Below are positions 25,254 to 33,973 of a DNA stretch of 64,000 nt, in pieces. The notes below the pieces were generated by a model. The model ran no database searches. It was not told the DNA's origin and saw nothing but the letters and a program-made list of their open reading frames with translations. Source of the DNA: Borborobacter arsenicus (lineage in GTDB: Bacteria > Pseudomonadota > Alphaproteobacteria > Rhizobiales > Rhizobiaceae). The stretch lies in NCBI RefSeq assembly GCF_003934165.1, contig NZ_ML133512.1, positions 1 to 64,000 on the forward strand, written 5' to 3'. The position numbers and the translations under genes were made by a program. The first letter of the stretch is position 1; every line of letters begins with the position of its first letter.

Positions 25254-25295
25254 AGCATGATGCCGAAAAGTCGAAACCGGTTTTCGGGTCATGCT
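25254..25295. repeat. Rhizobial-type intergenic palindrome (copy 2)
   Basis: AGCATGA (25254-25260) and TCATGCT (25289-25295) enclose CCGAAAA and TTTTCGG. It is the same kind of element as at 1505 and 40601. It sits in the short nirK-nirV gap directly behind the terminator. Confidence 0.8.
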
Positions 25296-25313
25296 CCTCC
25301 AAGGAGAGCTGGA

Positions 25314-26195
25314 ATGAAGCCCACAACGACCAAGCTCGCCGGCGTTGCTCTCGTAGCCCTTGCCATCCCCACCGCGCTGATCGGCCTTTCGCAAGGCATG
25401 CAGCTTCCTGCCGATCCGCGCGTGCGGATGGCGGAAACGGTGCGGATCGAGCCGGGCTCGTTCACGCATATGCAGCCGGGCGAGTTCCTGCAGGACAGCC
25501 GCCCGGCGGCAGCGCCGCGCGTGCCGGTCCGCATCCGTCGCCCGCTGGAGATCATGAAATATCAGGTCCGGCTCGACGATTACGCGCGCTGTGTCGCGGC
25601 GGGCGCGTGCAAGCCGGCAGATGCGCGCGAAGCTGGCGAGGTGCCGGTGACCGGCGTCAGCTACCGCGACGCCCTGGCCTATGCGAAGTGGTATTCCGAG
25701 GCGACCGGAGAGGACTGGCGGCTTCCGACCGATGAGGAATGGGCCTTTGCCGCCGGTTCCAGGTTCAGAGGCGATATAGAGCCGCTCGAAGTGGATACGG
25801 CAAATCCGGCGCGCGGCTGGCTTTCAAGCTACCGGCGCGAGGTCGATCTGGCACGCAAGCCCGATCCGCAGCCCAAGCCGGCCGGATCATTCGGCGTCAA
25901 TGAAAAGGGCGTTGCCGATCTTGCCGGCAATATCTGGGAGTGGACCTCGAGCTGCTATATGCGGGTGACGCTGGGACCGGACGGCAAGGCGATCGAGAGC
26001 GCCATCGAGAATTGCGGCGTGCGTGTGGTCCAGGGTTTCCACCGCACCTACATGTCCAACTTCATCCGCGATGGCAAGAGCGGCGGCTGCGCGGTGGGCT
26101 TGCCGCCCGACAATCTCGGTTTCCGGCTGGTGCGCGATAATTCGCTCGGCATGCGCATGGCGCGGTGGTTCCGTGGCGGCTGGATCGCTTCCTGA
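25314..26195 (+). CDS. nirV: NirV, FGE/SUMF-domain protein
   Basis: A 293-residue exported protein with a formylglycine-generating-enzyme-like (SUMF1) domain. Landmarks are VPVTGVSYRDALAYAKWYS, WRLPTDEEWAFAA, DLAGNIWEWTSSC and the final GFRLVRD. NirV commonly lies next to nirK in rhizobia; its exact function is not settled. The ATG at 25314 has AAGGAG seven bases upstream; the upstream in-frame ATG lies inside the palindrome. A signal peptide or anchor spans the first 27 residues. Confidence 0.92.
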   Translation: MKPTTTKLAGVALVALAIPTALIGLSQGMQLPADPRVRMAETVRIEPGSFTHMQPGEFLQDSRPAAAPRVPVRIRRPLEIMKYQVRLDDYARCVAAGACKPADAREAGEVPVTGVSYRDALAYAKWYSEATGEDWRLPTDEEWAFAAGSRFRGDIEPLEVDTANPARGWLSSYRREVDLARKPDPQPKPAGSFGVNEKGVADLAGNIWEWTSSCYMRVTLGPDGKAIESAIENCGVRVVQGFHRTYMSNFIRDGKSGGCAVGLPPDNLGFRLVRDNSLGMRMARWFRGGWIAS

Positions 26196-26205
26196 TCTAC
26201 CGGAT

Positions 26206-26400
26206 CTACCGGTGCTTGCCGTTCGACAATTGCGCACTCGCCGCGGCAAGCCAGTCGCGCAGCAGCATGCGGTCTTCCTTGGAGAAGCCGGCGCGGTGTT
26301 TCAGATCCTTGAAACTGTCTTGCGGGTGGCAGCGGTCATAGGCTGCGCGGGCAATTTCCTCGATCCGCTTCTGATGAGCTTCGTCCTGGCGTGCGCTCAT
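26206..26400 (-). CDS. Small hypothetical protein, nnrS operon
   Basis: A 64-residue, mostly charged, helical protein (for example KRIEEIARAAYDR and KEDRMLLRDWLAAAS) without a signal or membrane segment. An AGGAG site lies nine bases before the ATG, and the gene starts 19 bases after nnrS on the same strand. It should therefore be translated as the last gene of the pseudoazurin-nnrS group. I do not recognise the family. It ends 10 bases from convergent nirV. Confidence 0.65.
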   Translation of the reverse strand: MSARQDEAHQKRIEEIARAAYDRCHPQDSFKDLKHRAGFSKEDRMLLRDWLAAASAQLSNGKHR

Positions 26401-26419
26401 TGCTGCTCACTCCTGGCGA

Positions 26420-27625
26420 TCACGACGGGCTTGGATTCGGCTGGCGCGCCTTCAGGCGCGGCCGGACCAGCATGCCGCCATAATACAGCGCATAGTAGAG
26501 GAAGGCTCCCGACCACGATGTTGCCGCCACATGCAGCAGGGTCGTTTCCGCGGGGAGAAAGGCAGCGATGATGCGTGTCAACGCGCCCAGAACCACGGCG
26601 ACATAGATGATGCAGGTCGAGGTATCCGCCTTGAGGTCGCGCCCGGTATGGCCGAGCGTGGCGCGGGTCATGACCGAAAGCGTCATGGCGCCGATCGCCC
26701 CGCCGCCAAGCGCATGATAGGCGGCGGCCAATGGCACGGTTTCGGGAATGAATATGGAGAGTGAAAGCAGGGCAAGCCCGATCGGCACGAAGGCATAGGC
26801 GATGTGGAGAATGAGGACGAGCGGATCGGAAAATGTTCGGTCGCCGGCCCAACGGGCAAGGCGCAGCGCCTGAAACAGAGCCGCAAGGCTCAGCGCCGCC
26901 GCAGTGCCGGCATGGTCGGGCAGGAAGCACCAACTCGCCAGCGCGACGGCGGAAATGGCGATTGCCGCGCCGTCGAAGCGATTGAAGGGGATCGGCAGCC
27001 GGCCAGGATTTTCCCGGACCAGCCAGTTGCGGGTGAAGCTTGGAATGATCCGGCCGCCGATGATCATGATCAGCACGATGGCGGCAGCCATGCCTAAGCG
27101 GCGGCTGATGTCGGACAGGCCTGCTGCGTGAGACTCGATGTGGAAGCAGATATTGGCGATGAGCAGGATGGCGACGGGGATGAGGACCTTCAGATTGCGC
27201 CAGTTCTTGCCCGCGATGATTTCCCGGGCCGCAGCCACCGCCACCGCCGCCAGAAAGGCGGCATCGATGACGGCAGCCACCTGCCAGCCGATCGAAGCGG
27301 AGAAGAACACCGCGAAGCGCCCGGCGATCCAGATGACTATCAATACCAGCAGCGGCAGGCCCAGAACGGGCAGGCGGCCCGTCCAGTTGGGAATGGCGGT
27401 GAGCAGGAAGCCGGTGATGATTGCTGTGAGATAGCCGAACAGCATTTCATGGATGTGCCAGTCCACCGGCGCGAAGGCGCTGAAAGTTTCGATATGGCCC
27501 ATATAGGCCGGAATCCAGAACAGGATCGACAGGCCGGCATAGGCTGCGCCAAGCAGGAAGAATGGCCGAAAGCCATAGCATAGAATGGCCGGACCGGTGT
27601 AGTCGCGAAGTCGCGGGATTGCCAT
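26420..27625 (-). CDS. nnrS: NnrS, haem-copper membrane protein
   Basis: A 401-residue integral membrane protein with about twelve hydrophobic segments, typical of NnrS. Conserved features include the opening GFRPFFLLGAAYA, VDWHIHEMLFGY with candidate metal-ligand histidines, and IGGRIIPSFTRN. In Rhodobacter NnrS is regulated with nitrite and NO reductases and relieves nitrosative stress; the precise chemistry is unclear. It follows pseudoazurin on the same strand and is probably under the same NnrR-type control. Confidence 0.93.
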   Translation of the reverse strand: MAIPRLRDYTGPAILCYGFRPFFLLGAAYAGLSILFWIPAYMGHIETFSAFAPVDWHIHEMLFGYLTAIITGFLLTAIPNWTGRLPVLGLPLLVLIVIWIAGRFAVFFSASIGWQVAAVIDAAFLAAVAVAAAREIIAGKNWRNLKVLIPVAILLIANICFHIESHAAGLSDISRRLGMAAAIVLIMIIGGRIIPSFTRNWLVRENPGRLPIPFNRFDGAAIAISAVALASWCFLPDHAGTAAALSLAALFQALRLARWAGDRTFSDPLVLILHIAYAFVPIGLALLSLSIFIPETVPLAAAYHALGGGAIGAMTLSVMTRATLGHTGRDLKADTSTCIIYVAVVLGALTRIIAAFLPAETTLLHVAATSWSGAFLYYALYYGGMLVRPRLKARQPNPSPS

Positions 27626-27655
27626 TGTCGAGTGCCTTCCACAAACAAGGATAAC

Positions 27656-27680
27656 CGGGCGAGCCCCCGACTCGCCCGGC
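27656..27680 (-). terminator. Hairpin between pseudoazurin gene and nnrS
   Basis: CCGGGCGAG (27656-27664) pairs perfectly with CTCGCCCGG (27672-27680). In the minus direction it is followed by TTATCC, a weak T-tract. Partial termination behind the highly expressed electron carrier is likely. Confidence 0.6.
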
Positions 27681-27727
27681 CTGCCGCCATCCTATCCCTG
27701 GACGCGGCTCAGAGGGGGCCGCAGCGC

Positions 27728-28171
27728 CTATTGGGCGGCTGCGACCTGCGCAAACAGGTCGGCGAAAACCTTCTTCGCCTTGCCTGTCTGTTTCACCGCG
27801 CCGGCCTCTTCAGAATTGGCCGGTTGGCCGGCGACGACCAGGGCAACCATACCCATGCCGTAATGCGGCGCGCATTTCACTCCGTAGACACCCTCCTTGT
27901 CGAGGGTCACCACCACTTCTTCGTTCATCTTGCCCTTGAAGGCCTCGGCGCCTTCCGGGATCATGCCCTTGATGGTCTCGGCATTGTGCGACTTGTCGGT
28001 GGGCACGAATTTGATCGTGTCGCCCGGCGCAGCCTTCACGAAATCAGGCTGGAACACCATGGCGCCCTTCTCCCCCTTGTTCAGCATTTCGACCACATGC
28101 TCCGCCGCGGTCGCCGCGCCGGTGAAGGCACAAAGGGCGAGAATGGCGAGGGCGTGAATTGCGGGTTTCAT
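27728..28171 (-). CDS. Pseudoazurin (blue copper electron carrier)
   Basis: A 147-residue cupredoxin with a signal peptide of about 22 residues. The type 1 copper ligands are His62, Cys100, His103 and Met108 with pseudoazurin spacing (Cys-x2-His-x4-Met). Pseudoazurin shuttles electrons from the cytochrome bc1 chain to NirK in the periplasm, so it completes the nitrite-reduction route here. A near-perfect NnrR-type box lies about 75 bases upstream. nnrS follows on the same strand. Confidence 0.94.
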   Translation of the reverse strand: MKPAIHALAILALCAFTGAATAAEHVVEMLNKGEKGAMVFQPDFVKAAPGDTIKFVPTDKSHNAETIKGMIPEGAEAFKGKMNEEVVVTLDKEGVYGVKCAPHYGMGMVALVVAGQPANSEEAGAVKQTGKAKKVFADLFAQVAAAQ

Positions 28172-28246
28172 CGGGGGTCATCCTTTCTGCTTTGGCAAGT
28201 TTCATCCTCCGTCGCCGCTGTTTAGCGGCTCGGTTGGAGCCAGAAT

Positions 28247-28260
28247 TTGCGCTGGCGCAA
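28247..28260 (-). promoter_or_regulatory. NnrR/FNR-type box before pseudoazurin
   Basis: TTGCGCTGGCGCAA fits TTGCG-N4-CGCAA exactly, and the dyad extends to TTTGCGC/GCGCAAA at 28246-28261. The same type of site precedes nirK at 24003, so both transcription units probably answer to the same NO-sensing regulator. Confidence 0.82.
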
Positions 28261-28386
28261 ACTCAACCCAGAAAGCCCTGTTGCGCCGATGCTAACACTT
28301 GATCGCAGAGCGGCGGCAAGCCCTTCGCAAGTTTGTTGCAATGCAATATAACAAGGGGAGGCACCGTCACGGACAGGGGCATGGAC

Positions 28387-29169
28387 ATGGCCAGCACCAG
28401 AACAGCAATCATCACCGGCTCGACTTCAGGCATCGGATTGGCAATCGCCAATGCGCTTGCGGCGGATGGCTGCAACATCGTCGTCAATTCCTTCACCGAC
28501 ACGGAGCAGGACAAGAGCATCGCCGGGAAGATCGCAGGCCGGCATGGGGTCGAGGCGGTCTATCTCAAGGCCGATATGGCCAGGCCTGACGAGTGCCGCG
28601 CGCTGGTGGAAAAGGCTGCCGGGACATTCGGCTCGGTCGACATACTGGTCAATAATGCCGGCATCCAGCATGTCGCGCCGATCGAGGAGCTTCCCGTCGC
28701 GAAGTGGGATGCTATCATCGCCATCAACCTGTCGTCGGCCTTCCACACCATCGCAGCCGCGATCCCGCTGATGAAGACGGCCGGGTCCGGCCGTATCGTC
28801 AACATCGCGTCCGCGCATGGCCTTGTCGCCTCGCCGTTCAAATCCGCCTATGTCGCGGCCAAGCACGGCATCATGGGACTGACCAAGACCGTGGCACTGG
28901 AAGTCGCCACGCATGGCATCACCTGCAACGCGGTATGTCCGGGCTATGTGCTGACGCCCCTGGTGGAGGCACAGATTCCAGACCAGATGAAGGCGCATGG
29001 GATGGACCGGGAAACGGTGATCCGCGAAGTGATGCTGAACCGGCAGCCGAGCCGTGAATTCGCCACTGTGGAGCAGATCGGGGCCACGGTCGTCTTCCTG
29101 TGTTCGCCGGCCGCGGCCCAGATCAATGGCACGCATATTTCCGTGGATGGTGGCTGGACGGCAGCCTGA
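28387..29169 (+). CDS. bdhA: 3-Hydroxybutyrate dehydrogenase (SDR family)
   Basis: A 260-residue short-chain dehydrogenase with TGSTSGIG cofactor motif, NNAGIQHV, and catalytic Ser142, Tyr155 and Lys159. The sequence pattern (NAGIQHVAPIEE; CPGYVLTPLVEAQIPDQ) is that of D-3-hydroxybutyrate dehydrogenase, which oxidises hydroxybutyrate from polyhydroxybutyrate stores to acetoacetate using NAD. The ATG at 28387 has AGGGG seven bases upstream; 28381 and 28333 are weaker alternatives. It stands alone between the pseudoazurin promoter and an efflux operon. Confidence 0.9.
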   Translation: MASTRTAIITGSTSGIGLAIANALAADGCNIVVNSFTDTEQDKSIAGKIAGRHGVEAVYLKADMARPDECRALVEKAAGTFGSVDILVNNAGIQHVAPIEELPVAKWDAIIAINLSSAFHTIAAAIPLMKTAGSGRIVNIASAHGLVASPFKSAYVAAKHGIMGLTKTVALEVATHGITCNAVCPGYVLTPLVEAQIPDQMKAHGMDRETVIREVMLNRQPSREFATVEQIGATVVFLCSPAAAQINGTHISVDGGWTAA

Positions 29170-29195
29170 TCGGCAGACGTGTATCGACCCCGCTG

Positions 29196-29213
29196 CTGAC
29201 AACCTATTGTCAG
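29196..29213 (+). promoter_or_regulatory. Perfect dyad CTGACAA-CCTA-TTGTCAG
   Basis: An 18-base inverted repeat 27 bases after bdhA and about 170 bases before the efflux operon. A second, wider repeat GTCGGTC (29219-29225) / GACCGAC (29251-29257) follows. They could be operators of the efflux operon or part of the bdhA transcript end; there is no T-run. No local regulator gene is present. Confidence 0.45.
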
Positions 29214-29384
29214 GATTGGTCGGTCGATGAATTTTTGTGACTGTTTAGCGGACCGACTTTGCTGTAGAACGCCGCCTGAATGTGGTTTGATCCAAACAAA
29301 CCGATTGAATTCGCGATCTGCGCACCCATATCGAAATGCGCCAGCCACGCCGGTCCAGCCAGGACCCTTGCATTGGAAGCATTC

Positions 29385-30515
29385 ATGCGAAAGTTCAGGC
29401 TCCACAAGCTCGCCGCTCTGATCGTGCTCGTCGGCTTCGCGGCCTGGATGGGAACCGGCAAGTTTTCCTCGGTCGGGAGCGCGGCGACTGACGCCAAGGC
29501 GCCGGCAGCAGCCGAACAGCCCAAGCCCCCGGCCCGGAGCGTTGCCGTGGTGACGCCGCCGCGCGTCAGCCATGCCCGCGCGATCCGCATTTCCGGCGTG
29601 ACCGAGGCCGACAAGCGCGCTGTGCTCGCCACGCGCGTCGGCGGTGTCATTGCCGAACTGCCGGTCAAGCAGGGGCAGCGCGTCAAGGCGGGCGATCTCG
29701 TGCTGATGCTGGATGCCGAGGAGAAAGCCGCCGCCGTCGAGACAGCGCGCCAGGTGCTGATACAGCGCGAGGCGGAAGCCGCCGCGTCGCAGCGGCTGGT
29801 CGAGAGCGGTAATTCGCCGAAGCTGCAGGCCGATATTGCCCGCTCGGCGCTGGCGCTGGCGAAATCGCAACTGGAGACCGCCCAGGCCGAACTGGCGCGC
29901 AATCAGATCAAGGCACCGTTCGACGGCATTGTCGATCGTGTGCCCGTCGAACTCGGCAGTGCGATCATGGCCGGCGGCGAGGTCGCCACCATCCTCAGCC
30001 TCGATCCGATCATAGCCAAGGGCGAGATCAGCGAGCGCGACCTGCGTTACGTCAAGATCGGCGATACGGCGGATGTCCGACTGGTCAGCGGCGATACGGT
30101 CAAGGGAACTATCCGCTATATCAGCCGCGAGGCCTCCAGCGCGACGCGGACGTTCCGCCTGGAAGTCGCCGTTCCGAATGCACAGCGCCTCATTCCGGCT
30201 GGCATGACGGCAGAGATCACCGTGCGCGCCAAACCGGCGGATTCGGTGGTGCTGCCGCGCTCGGTGGTGACATTGAGTGAGGCGGGCGACCTCGGAATCC
30301 GGGCCGCCGACAAGAATAACAGAGTGGTTTTCTTCCCGATCGACCTGATCGACGACACGGCGGCCGGCCTGGTGCTTGCAGGCATTCCGGCTGATGCCCG
30401 GGTGATCGTATCTGGCCAGGAACTGGTGTCGGAAGGCGATGTGGTCGAGCCTGTCGTGGCCGATCCGGAAACGATCAGGAAGCTGGCGGGCGAGGCGAAT
30501 TCCGGGGCGCAATAG
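29385..30515 (+). CDS. RND efflux periplasmic adaptor (MFP)
   Basis: A 376-residue membrane-fusion protein with an N-terminal anchor (HKLAALIVLVGFAAWMG), a split lipoyl domain (GGVIAELPVKQGQRVKAGDLVLMLD ... NQIKAPFDGIVDRVPVELG) around an alpha-helical hairpin, and the beta-barrel domain. It links the inner-membrane RND pump to an outer-membrane channel. I prefer ATG 29385 over the frame-opening ATG 29280 because GGAAG precedes it and the anchor follows. The pump gene starts three bases later. No outer-membrane factor gene is adjacent. Confidence 0.9.
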   Translation: MRKFRLHKLAALIVLVGFAAWMGTGKFSSVGSAATDAKAPAAAEQPKPPARSVAVVTPPRVSHARAIRISGVTEADKRAVLATRVGGVIAELPVKQGQRVKAGDLVLMLDAEEKAAAVETARQVLIQREAEAAASQRLVESGNSPKLQADIARSALALAKSQLETAQAELARNQIKAPFDGIVDRVPVELGSAIMAGGEVATILSLDPIIAKGEISERDLRYVKIGDTADVRLVSGDTVKGTIRYISREASSATRTFRLEVAVPNAQRLIPAGMTAEITVRAKPADSVVLPRSVVTLSEAGDLGIRAADKNNRVVFFPIDLIDDTAAGLVLAGIPADARVIVSGQELVSEGDVVEPVVADPETIRKLAGEANSGAQ

Positions 30516-30517
30516 AC

Positions 30518-33500
30518 ATGGATATCGTCAAGCTTGCGATCCGCAACGCGCGGCTCACCATCTCCATCCTGCTGTTTCTCGTCCTGGCAGGGGCTGTCGC
30601 CTATCAGTCTCTGCCCAAGGAGGCCGAGCCAGACGTTCCCATCCCGATGATGTATGTCAGTCTCGCCTATCAGGGGATTTCGCCTGAGGATGCCGAACGC
30701 CTGCTGCTCAGGCCGATGGAAACCAAGCTGAAGAATCTCAAGGGTCTGAAGGAAATGCGCTCGGCCGCCTTCCAGGGCGGCGGTTATGTGCTGGTCGAAT
30801 TCGAGCCATCGGTCGATCTTGCCTCGGCCTTGCAGGATACACGCTCCAAGGTGCAGGACGCCAAGGCTGACCTGCCGCAGGCGGCCGAGGAGCCGACAGT
30901 CACCGAGGTCAATATCTCGGAATTTCCGGTTCTGGTGGTGACGCTTTCGGGCCATCTGCCGGAGCGCGGGCTGACGGCGGCGGCGCGCGAATTGCGCGAC
31001 CGCATCGAGGAGGTGCCGGGCGTTCTGGAAGGCGCGCTCCAGGGCGCGCGAGACGATCTGGTCGAGGTCGTCATCGATCCGGTGAAACTGTCGTCCTACG
31101 GGCTGCAGCTCGACGAGTTGATCCGAGGTGTGGCAGCGTCGAACAATCTGGTGGCGGCCGGCAACCTTGAGGGGTCGCAAGGCAAATATGCGGTCAAGGT
31201 ACCATCGCTGATCGAGACGCCGGAGGATATTGCCGACCTTCCCGTGGTGACCGGCCCCAATGCCGTCGTGCAGGCCAAGGACATCGCGACGGTCCGCTCG
31301 ACCTTCAAGGACGCCGAAACGGTCACGCGGTTGGATGGCAAGCCGGCCATCGCCATCGAGGTGAAGAAGCGTATCGGCGCAAACCTTATCGACACGATCG
31401 CGCAGGTGAAGACGGTCGCCGACAATTTCGTCAAGACCATGCCCGAGGGCATGGAGGTGACCTACACGCAAGACAAGTCGGTCTTCGTCAATCAGCTCCT
31501 CGCCGACCTGCAGAACCATGTGATGATTGCGGTCATCCTGGTGTTCATCGTCATCCTCTATGCGCTGTCGGGTCGCGCCTCGCTGCTGATCGGGCTGGCG
31601 ATCCCGTCCTCCTTCCTGATCGGCATCCTGATGCTGGGCCTGATGGGCTACACGATCAACATGATCGTGCTGTTCAGCCTCATCCTGGCAGTAGGCATGC
31701 TGGTTGATGACGCTATCATCGTCACCGAGTTCGCAGAACGGCGCATGAGCGAAGGCATGCCCAAGGAGGAAGCCTTTGCGCTTGCCGCACGGCGCATGGC
31801 AGGTCCGGTCATTGCGGCAACCATGACGCGCATCGCCGCCTTCTCGCCGCTGCTGTTCTGGCCCGGCATCATCGGCGACTTCATGAAATATCTGCCGATC
31901 ACGCTCATCGTGACGCTGGCCGCTTCCATGCTCTATGCGCTGATCTTTGCCCCCACGCTGGGAGCGATCTTCGCCAAGGCGCCCGAGCATCACGAAGACG
32001 ACCATCGCGACGGCTGGTATATGGGGCTGGTCAAGCAGGCCGTGCGCTTCCCCAAGACGGTGCTGGTGCTTACCGTGGTCCTTCTGGTCGGCGTGCAGTT
32101 TTCCTACAGCAAGTTCGGCGCAGGAGTCGAATTCTTCCCCAATGTGGAGCCCGATTACGGCCTGCTCTACGTGCATGCACGCGGCAATCTTTCGCTGGCC
32201 GAGATGGACGCTGCAACGAAGGAAGCCGAAAAGCGGCTGCTTGGATGGCCCGGCGTGAAGTCGGTCTATACGCGCGTGGGCAAGACGCAGGGTGGCGGCG
32301 CCGACATTCCCGAGGATGTGGTCGGCGTCATCCAATATGAGTTCGTGGACTGGCGCGAGCGCAAGTCCGCCAATCAGATTCTCGACGATCTGCGCAAGGT
32401 GATGGCCGGCCTTCCCGGCATAGACGTGGAGGTGCGCGTTCCGGAAGCCGGCCCTCCGACCGGCAAGCCGATCCAGATCAGGCTGTCGGCAGCCGATCCC
32501 GCCGGCCTCAATGACAAGGCTCGCGAGGTTGCCGCGCATATCGCCACCATTCCGGGCGTCATCGACGTTTCCGACGGGCTGCCGCCGCCCGGTGTCGACT
32601 GGGCGCTCGATGTCGACCGCGCCAAGGCAGCGCAATATGGCATCAGCCCGACTTCCGTCGGCACCGTGGTGCAACTGGTCACCACCGGCCTGAAGCTTTC
32701 CGAGTATCGGCCCGCCGGGGCAGACGATGCCGTCGACATAAGGCTGCGCCTGCCAGAGGACCAGCGCACGCTGTCGACGCTGGACCAGTTGCGTGTGCAG
32801 ACCAGCCAGGGCGCGGTGCCGATCTCCAATTTCGTCCGGCGCAAGGCAGAACCGCGGGTTGGCACGCTCAACCGTATCGACGGTGCGCGCACGGTGGTGG
32901 TGCAGGCGAATGTCGCCGCCGACAAGCAGGTGGCGGCCGTGCAGCAGGAAGTCTCCAGGCAGGTCAGCGAAATGGATCTCGGCAACGGGATACGCTGGAA
33001 GCTTGCCGGCTCCAATGAGGACAGCGCGGAGGCAAGCGCCTTCCTGAGCAAGGCTTTCGGCGCGGCCATATTCCTCATCTTCATTGTGCTTTTGTCGCAG
33101 TTCAACAGTTTCACCAGCGTGTGGCTGGTGCTGTCCTGCGTGGTCATGGCGACGATCGGCGTGTTCCTCGGCCTGCTGGTCACCGGCGAAACCTTCGGCA
33201 TCGTCATGTCGGGCATCGGCGTGATTGCGCTGGCGGGCGTGGTGGTGAACAACAATATCGTGCTGATCGATACCTATGACAGGCTGCGCGAAGAGGGCTG
33301 GGACAAGACGGAAGCCGTGCTGCAGACCTGCCGCGAGCGGGCACGCCCCGTGGTGCTGACGGCGGTTTCGGCGATCCTCGGCGTTCTCCCCATTGCCTTC
33401 GGGCTTGGCCTAGAAATCTTCCATCACGAGACGACGATCAATGCGCCCTCGACGCAATGGTGGATTTCACTGTCCTCGGCGATCGTCTTCGGCCTGTCCT

Positions 33501-33688
33501 TCGCCACCGTACTGACGCTGATCGTCACGCCGTCGATGCTGATGGTGTTCACGCGCGCAAAGCACAGCAAGGGCAGTTGGGTGAGCCGCCTGTTCAGGCG
33601 AGGCAAGAAGGCGATGCCGCCGGAGACACCTACGCAGAAGCCTGAGGCGGCTGCTGAAGCGATTTCCTATCCCAAGGCGGCTGAATAG
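30518..33688 (+). CDS. RND efflux pump, inner-membrane transporter
   Basis: A 1056-residue AcrB/MdtB-type transporter with twelve transmembrane segments and two large periplasmic loops. The proton-relay aspartates are visible in GMLVDDAIIVTEF, and the mirrored half contains GVVVNNNIVLID. The short C-terminal tail is Ala/Pro/Lys-rich. The family exports drugs, detergents or other lipophilic compounds; the sequence does not define the substrate. It forms an operon with the adaptor. Confidence 0.93.
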   Translation: MDIVKLAIRNARLTISILLFLVLAGAVAYQSLPKEAEPDVPIPMMYVSLAYQGISPEDAERLLLRPMETKLKNLKGLKEMRSAAFQGGGYVLVEFEPSVDLASALQDTRSKVQDAKADLPQAAEEPTVTEVNISEFPVLVVTLSGHLPERGLTAAARELRDRIEEVPGVLEGALQGARDDLVEVVIDPVKLSSYGLQLDELIRGVAASNNLVAAGNLEGSQGKYAVKVPSLIETPEDIADLPVVTGPNAVVQAKDIATVRSTFKDAETVTRLDGKPAIAIEVKKRIGANLIDTIAQVKTVADNFVKTMPEGMEVTYTQDKSVFVNQLLADLQNHVMIAVILVFIVILYALSGRASLLIGLAIPSSFLIGILMLGLMGYTINMIVLFSLILAVGMLVDDAIIVTEFAERRMSEGMPKEEAFALAARRMAGPVIAATMTRIAAFSPLLFWPGIIGDFMKYLPITLIVTLAASMLYALIFAPTLGAIFAKAPEHHEDDHRDGWYMGLVKQAVRFPKTVLVLTVVLLVGVQFSYSKFGAGVEFFPNVEPDYGLLYVHARGNLSLAEMDAATKEAEKRLLGWPGVKSVYTRVGKTQGGGADIPEDVVGVIQYEFVDWRERKSANQILDDLRKVMAGLPGIDVEVRVPEAGPPTGKPIQIRLSAADPAGLNDKAREVAAHIATIPGVIDVSDGLPPPGVDWALDVDRAKAAQYGISPTSVGTVVQLVTTGLKLSEYRPAGADDAVDIRLRLPEDQRTLSTLDQLRVQTSQGAVPISNFVRRKAEPRVGTLNRIDGARTVVVQANVAADKQVAAVQQEVSRQVSEMDLGNGIRWKLAGSNEDSAEASAFLSKAFGAAIFLIFIVLLSQFNSFTSVWLVLSCVVMATIGVFLGLLVTGETFGIVMSGIGVIALAGVVVNNNIVLIDTYDRLREEGWDKTEAVLQTCRERARPVVLTAVSAILGVLPIAFGLGLEIFHHETTINAPSTQWWISLSSAIVFGLSFATVLTLIVTPSMLMVFTRAKHSKGSWVSRLFRRGKKAMPPETPTQKPEAAAEAISYPKAAE

Positions 33689-33792
33689 CTGCCAACGATC
33701 CGTTTTCGCCCGGAATCTTCGCATCTCGGGAACAACAGCCGAGGATTGTGCATTGTCAGGTTATTACAGCATCTTACGCGAGGGACTGCTCA

Positions 33793-33951
33793 ATGACCCT
33801 GACAACACTTTTGATCATCATCCTGATCCTGATCCTGATCGGCGCGGTTCCTGCCTGGCCACATTCGCGTAACTGGGGTTATGGCCCCTCGGGTATCGTC
33901 GGCATCGTCGTGATCGTGCTTTTGGTGCTGCTCCTGATGGGGCGGATCTAG
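33793..33951 (+). CDS. DUF3309 small membrane protein
   Basis: A 52-residue protein with two hydrophobic segments separated by PAWPHSRNWGYGPSG, the DUF3309 signature. Function unknown; such genes are common in Rhizobiales and often stress-linked. GAGGG lies eight bases before the ATG at 33793. Confidence 0.85.
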   Translation: MTLTTLLIIILILILIGAVPAWPHSRNWGYGPSGIVGIVVIVLLVLLLMGRI

Positions 33952-33973
33952 AAGCGATCGTAGCACGTTTTGG

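Noticed and set aside
30116-32674. 852-residue minus-strand open frame opposite the RND pump
   Set aside because: Long only because of high GC content; His/Arg/Asp-rich antisense sequence with no family features.
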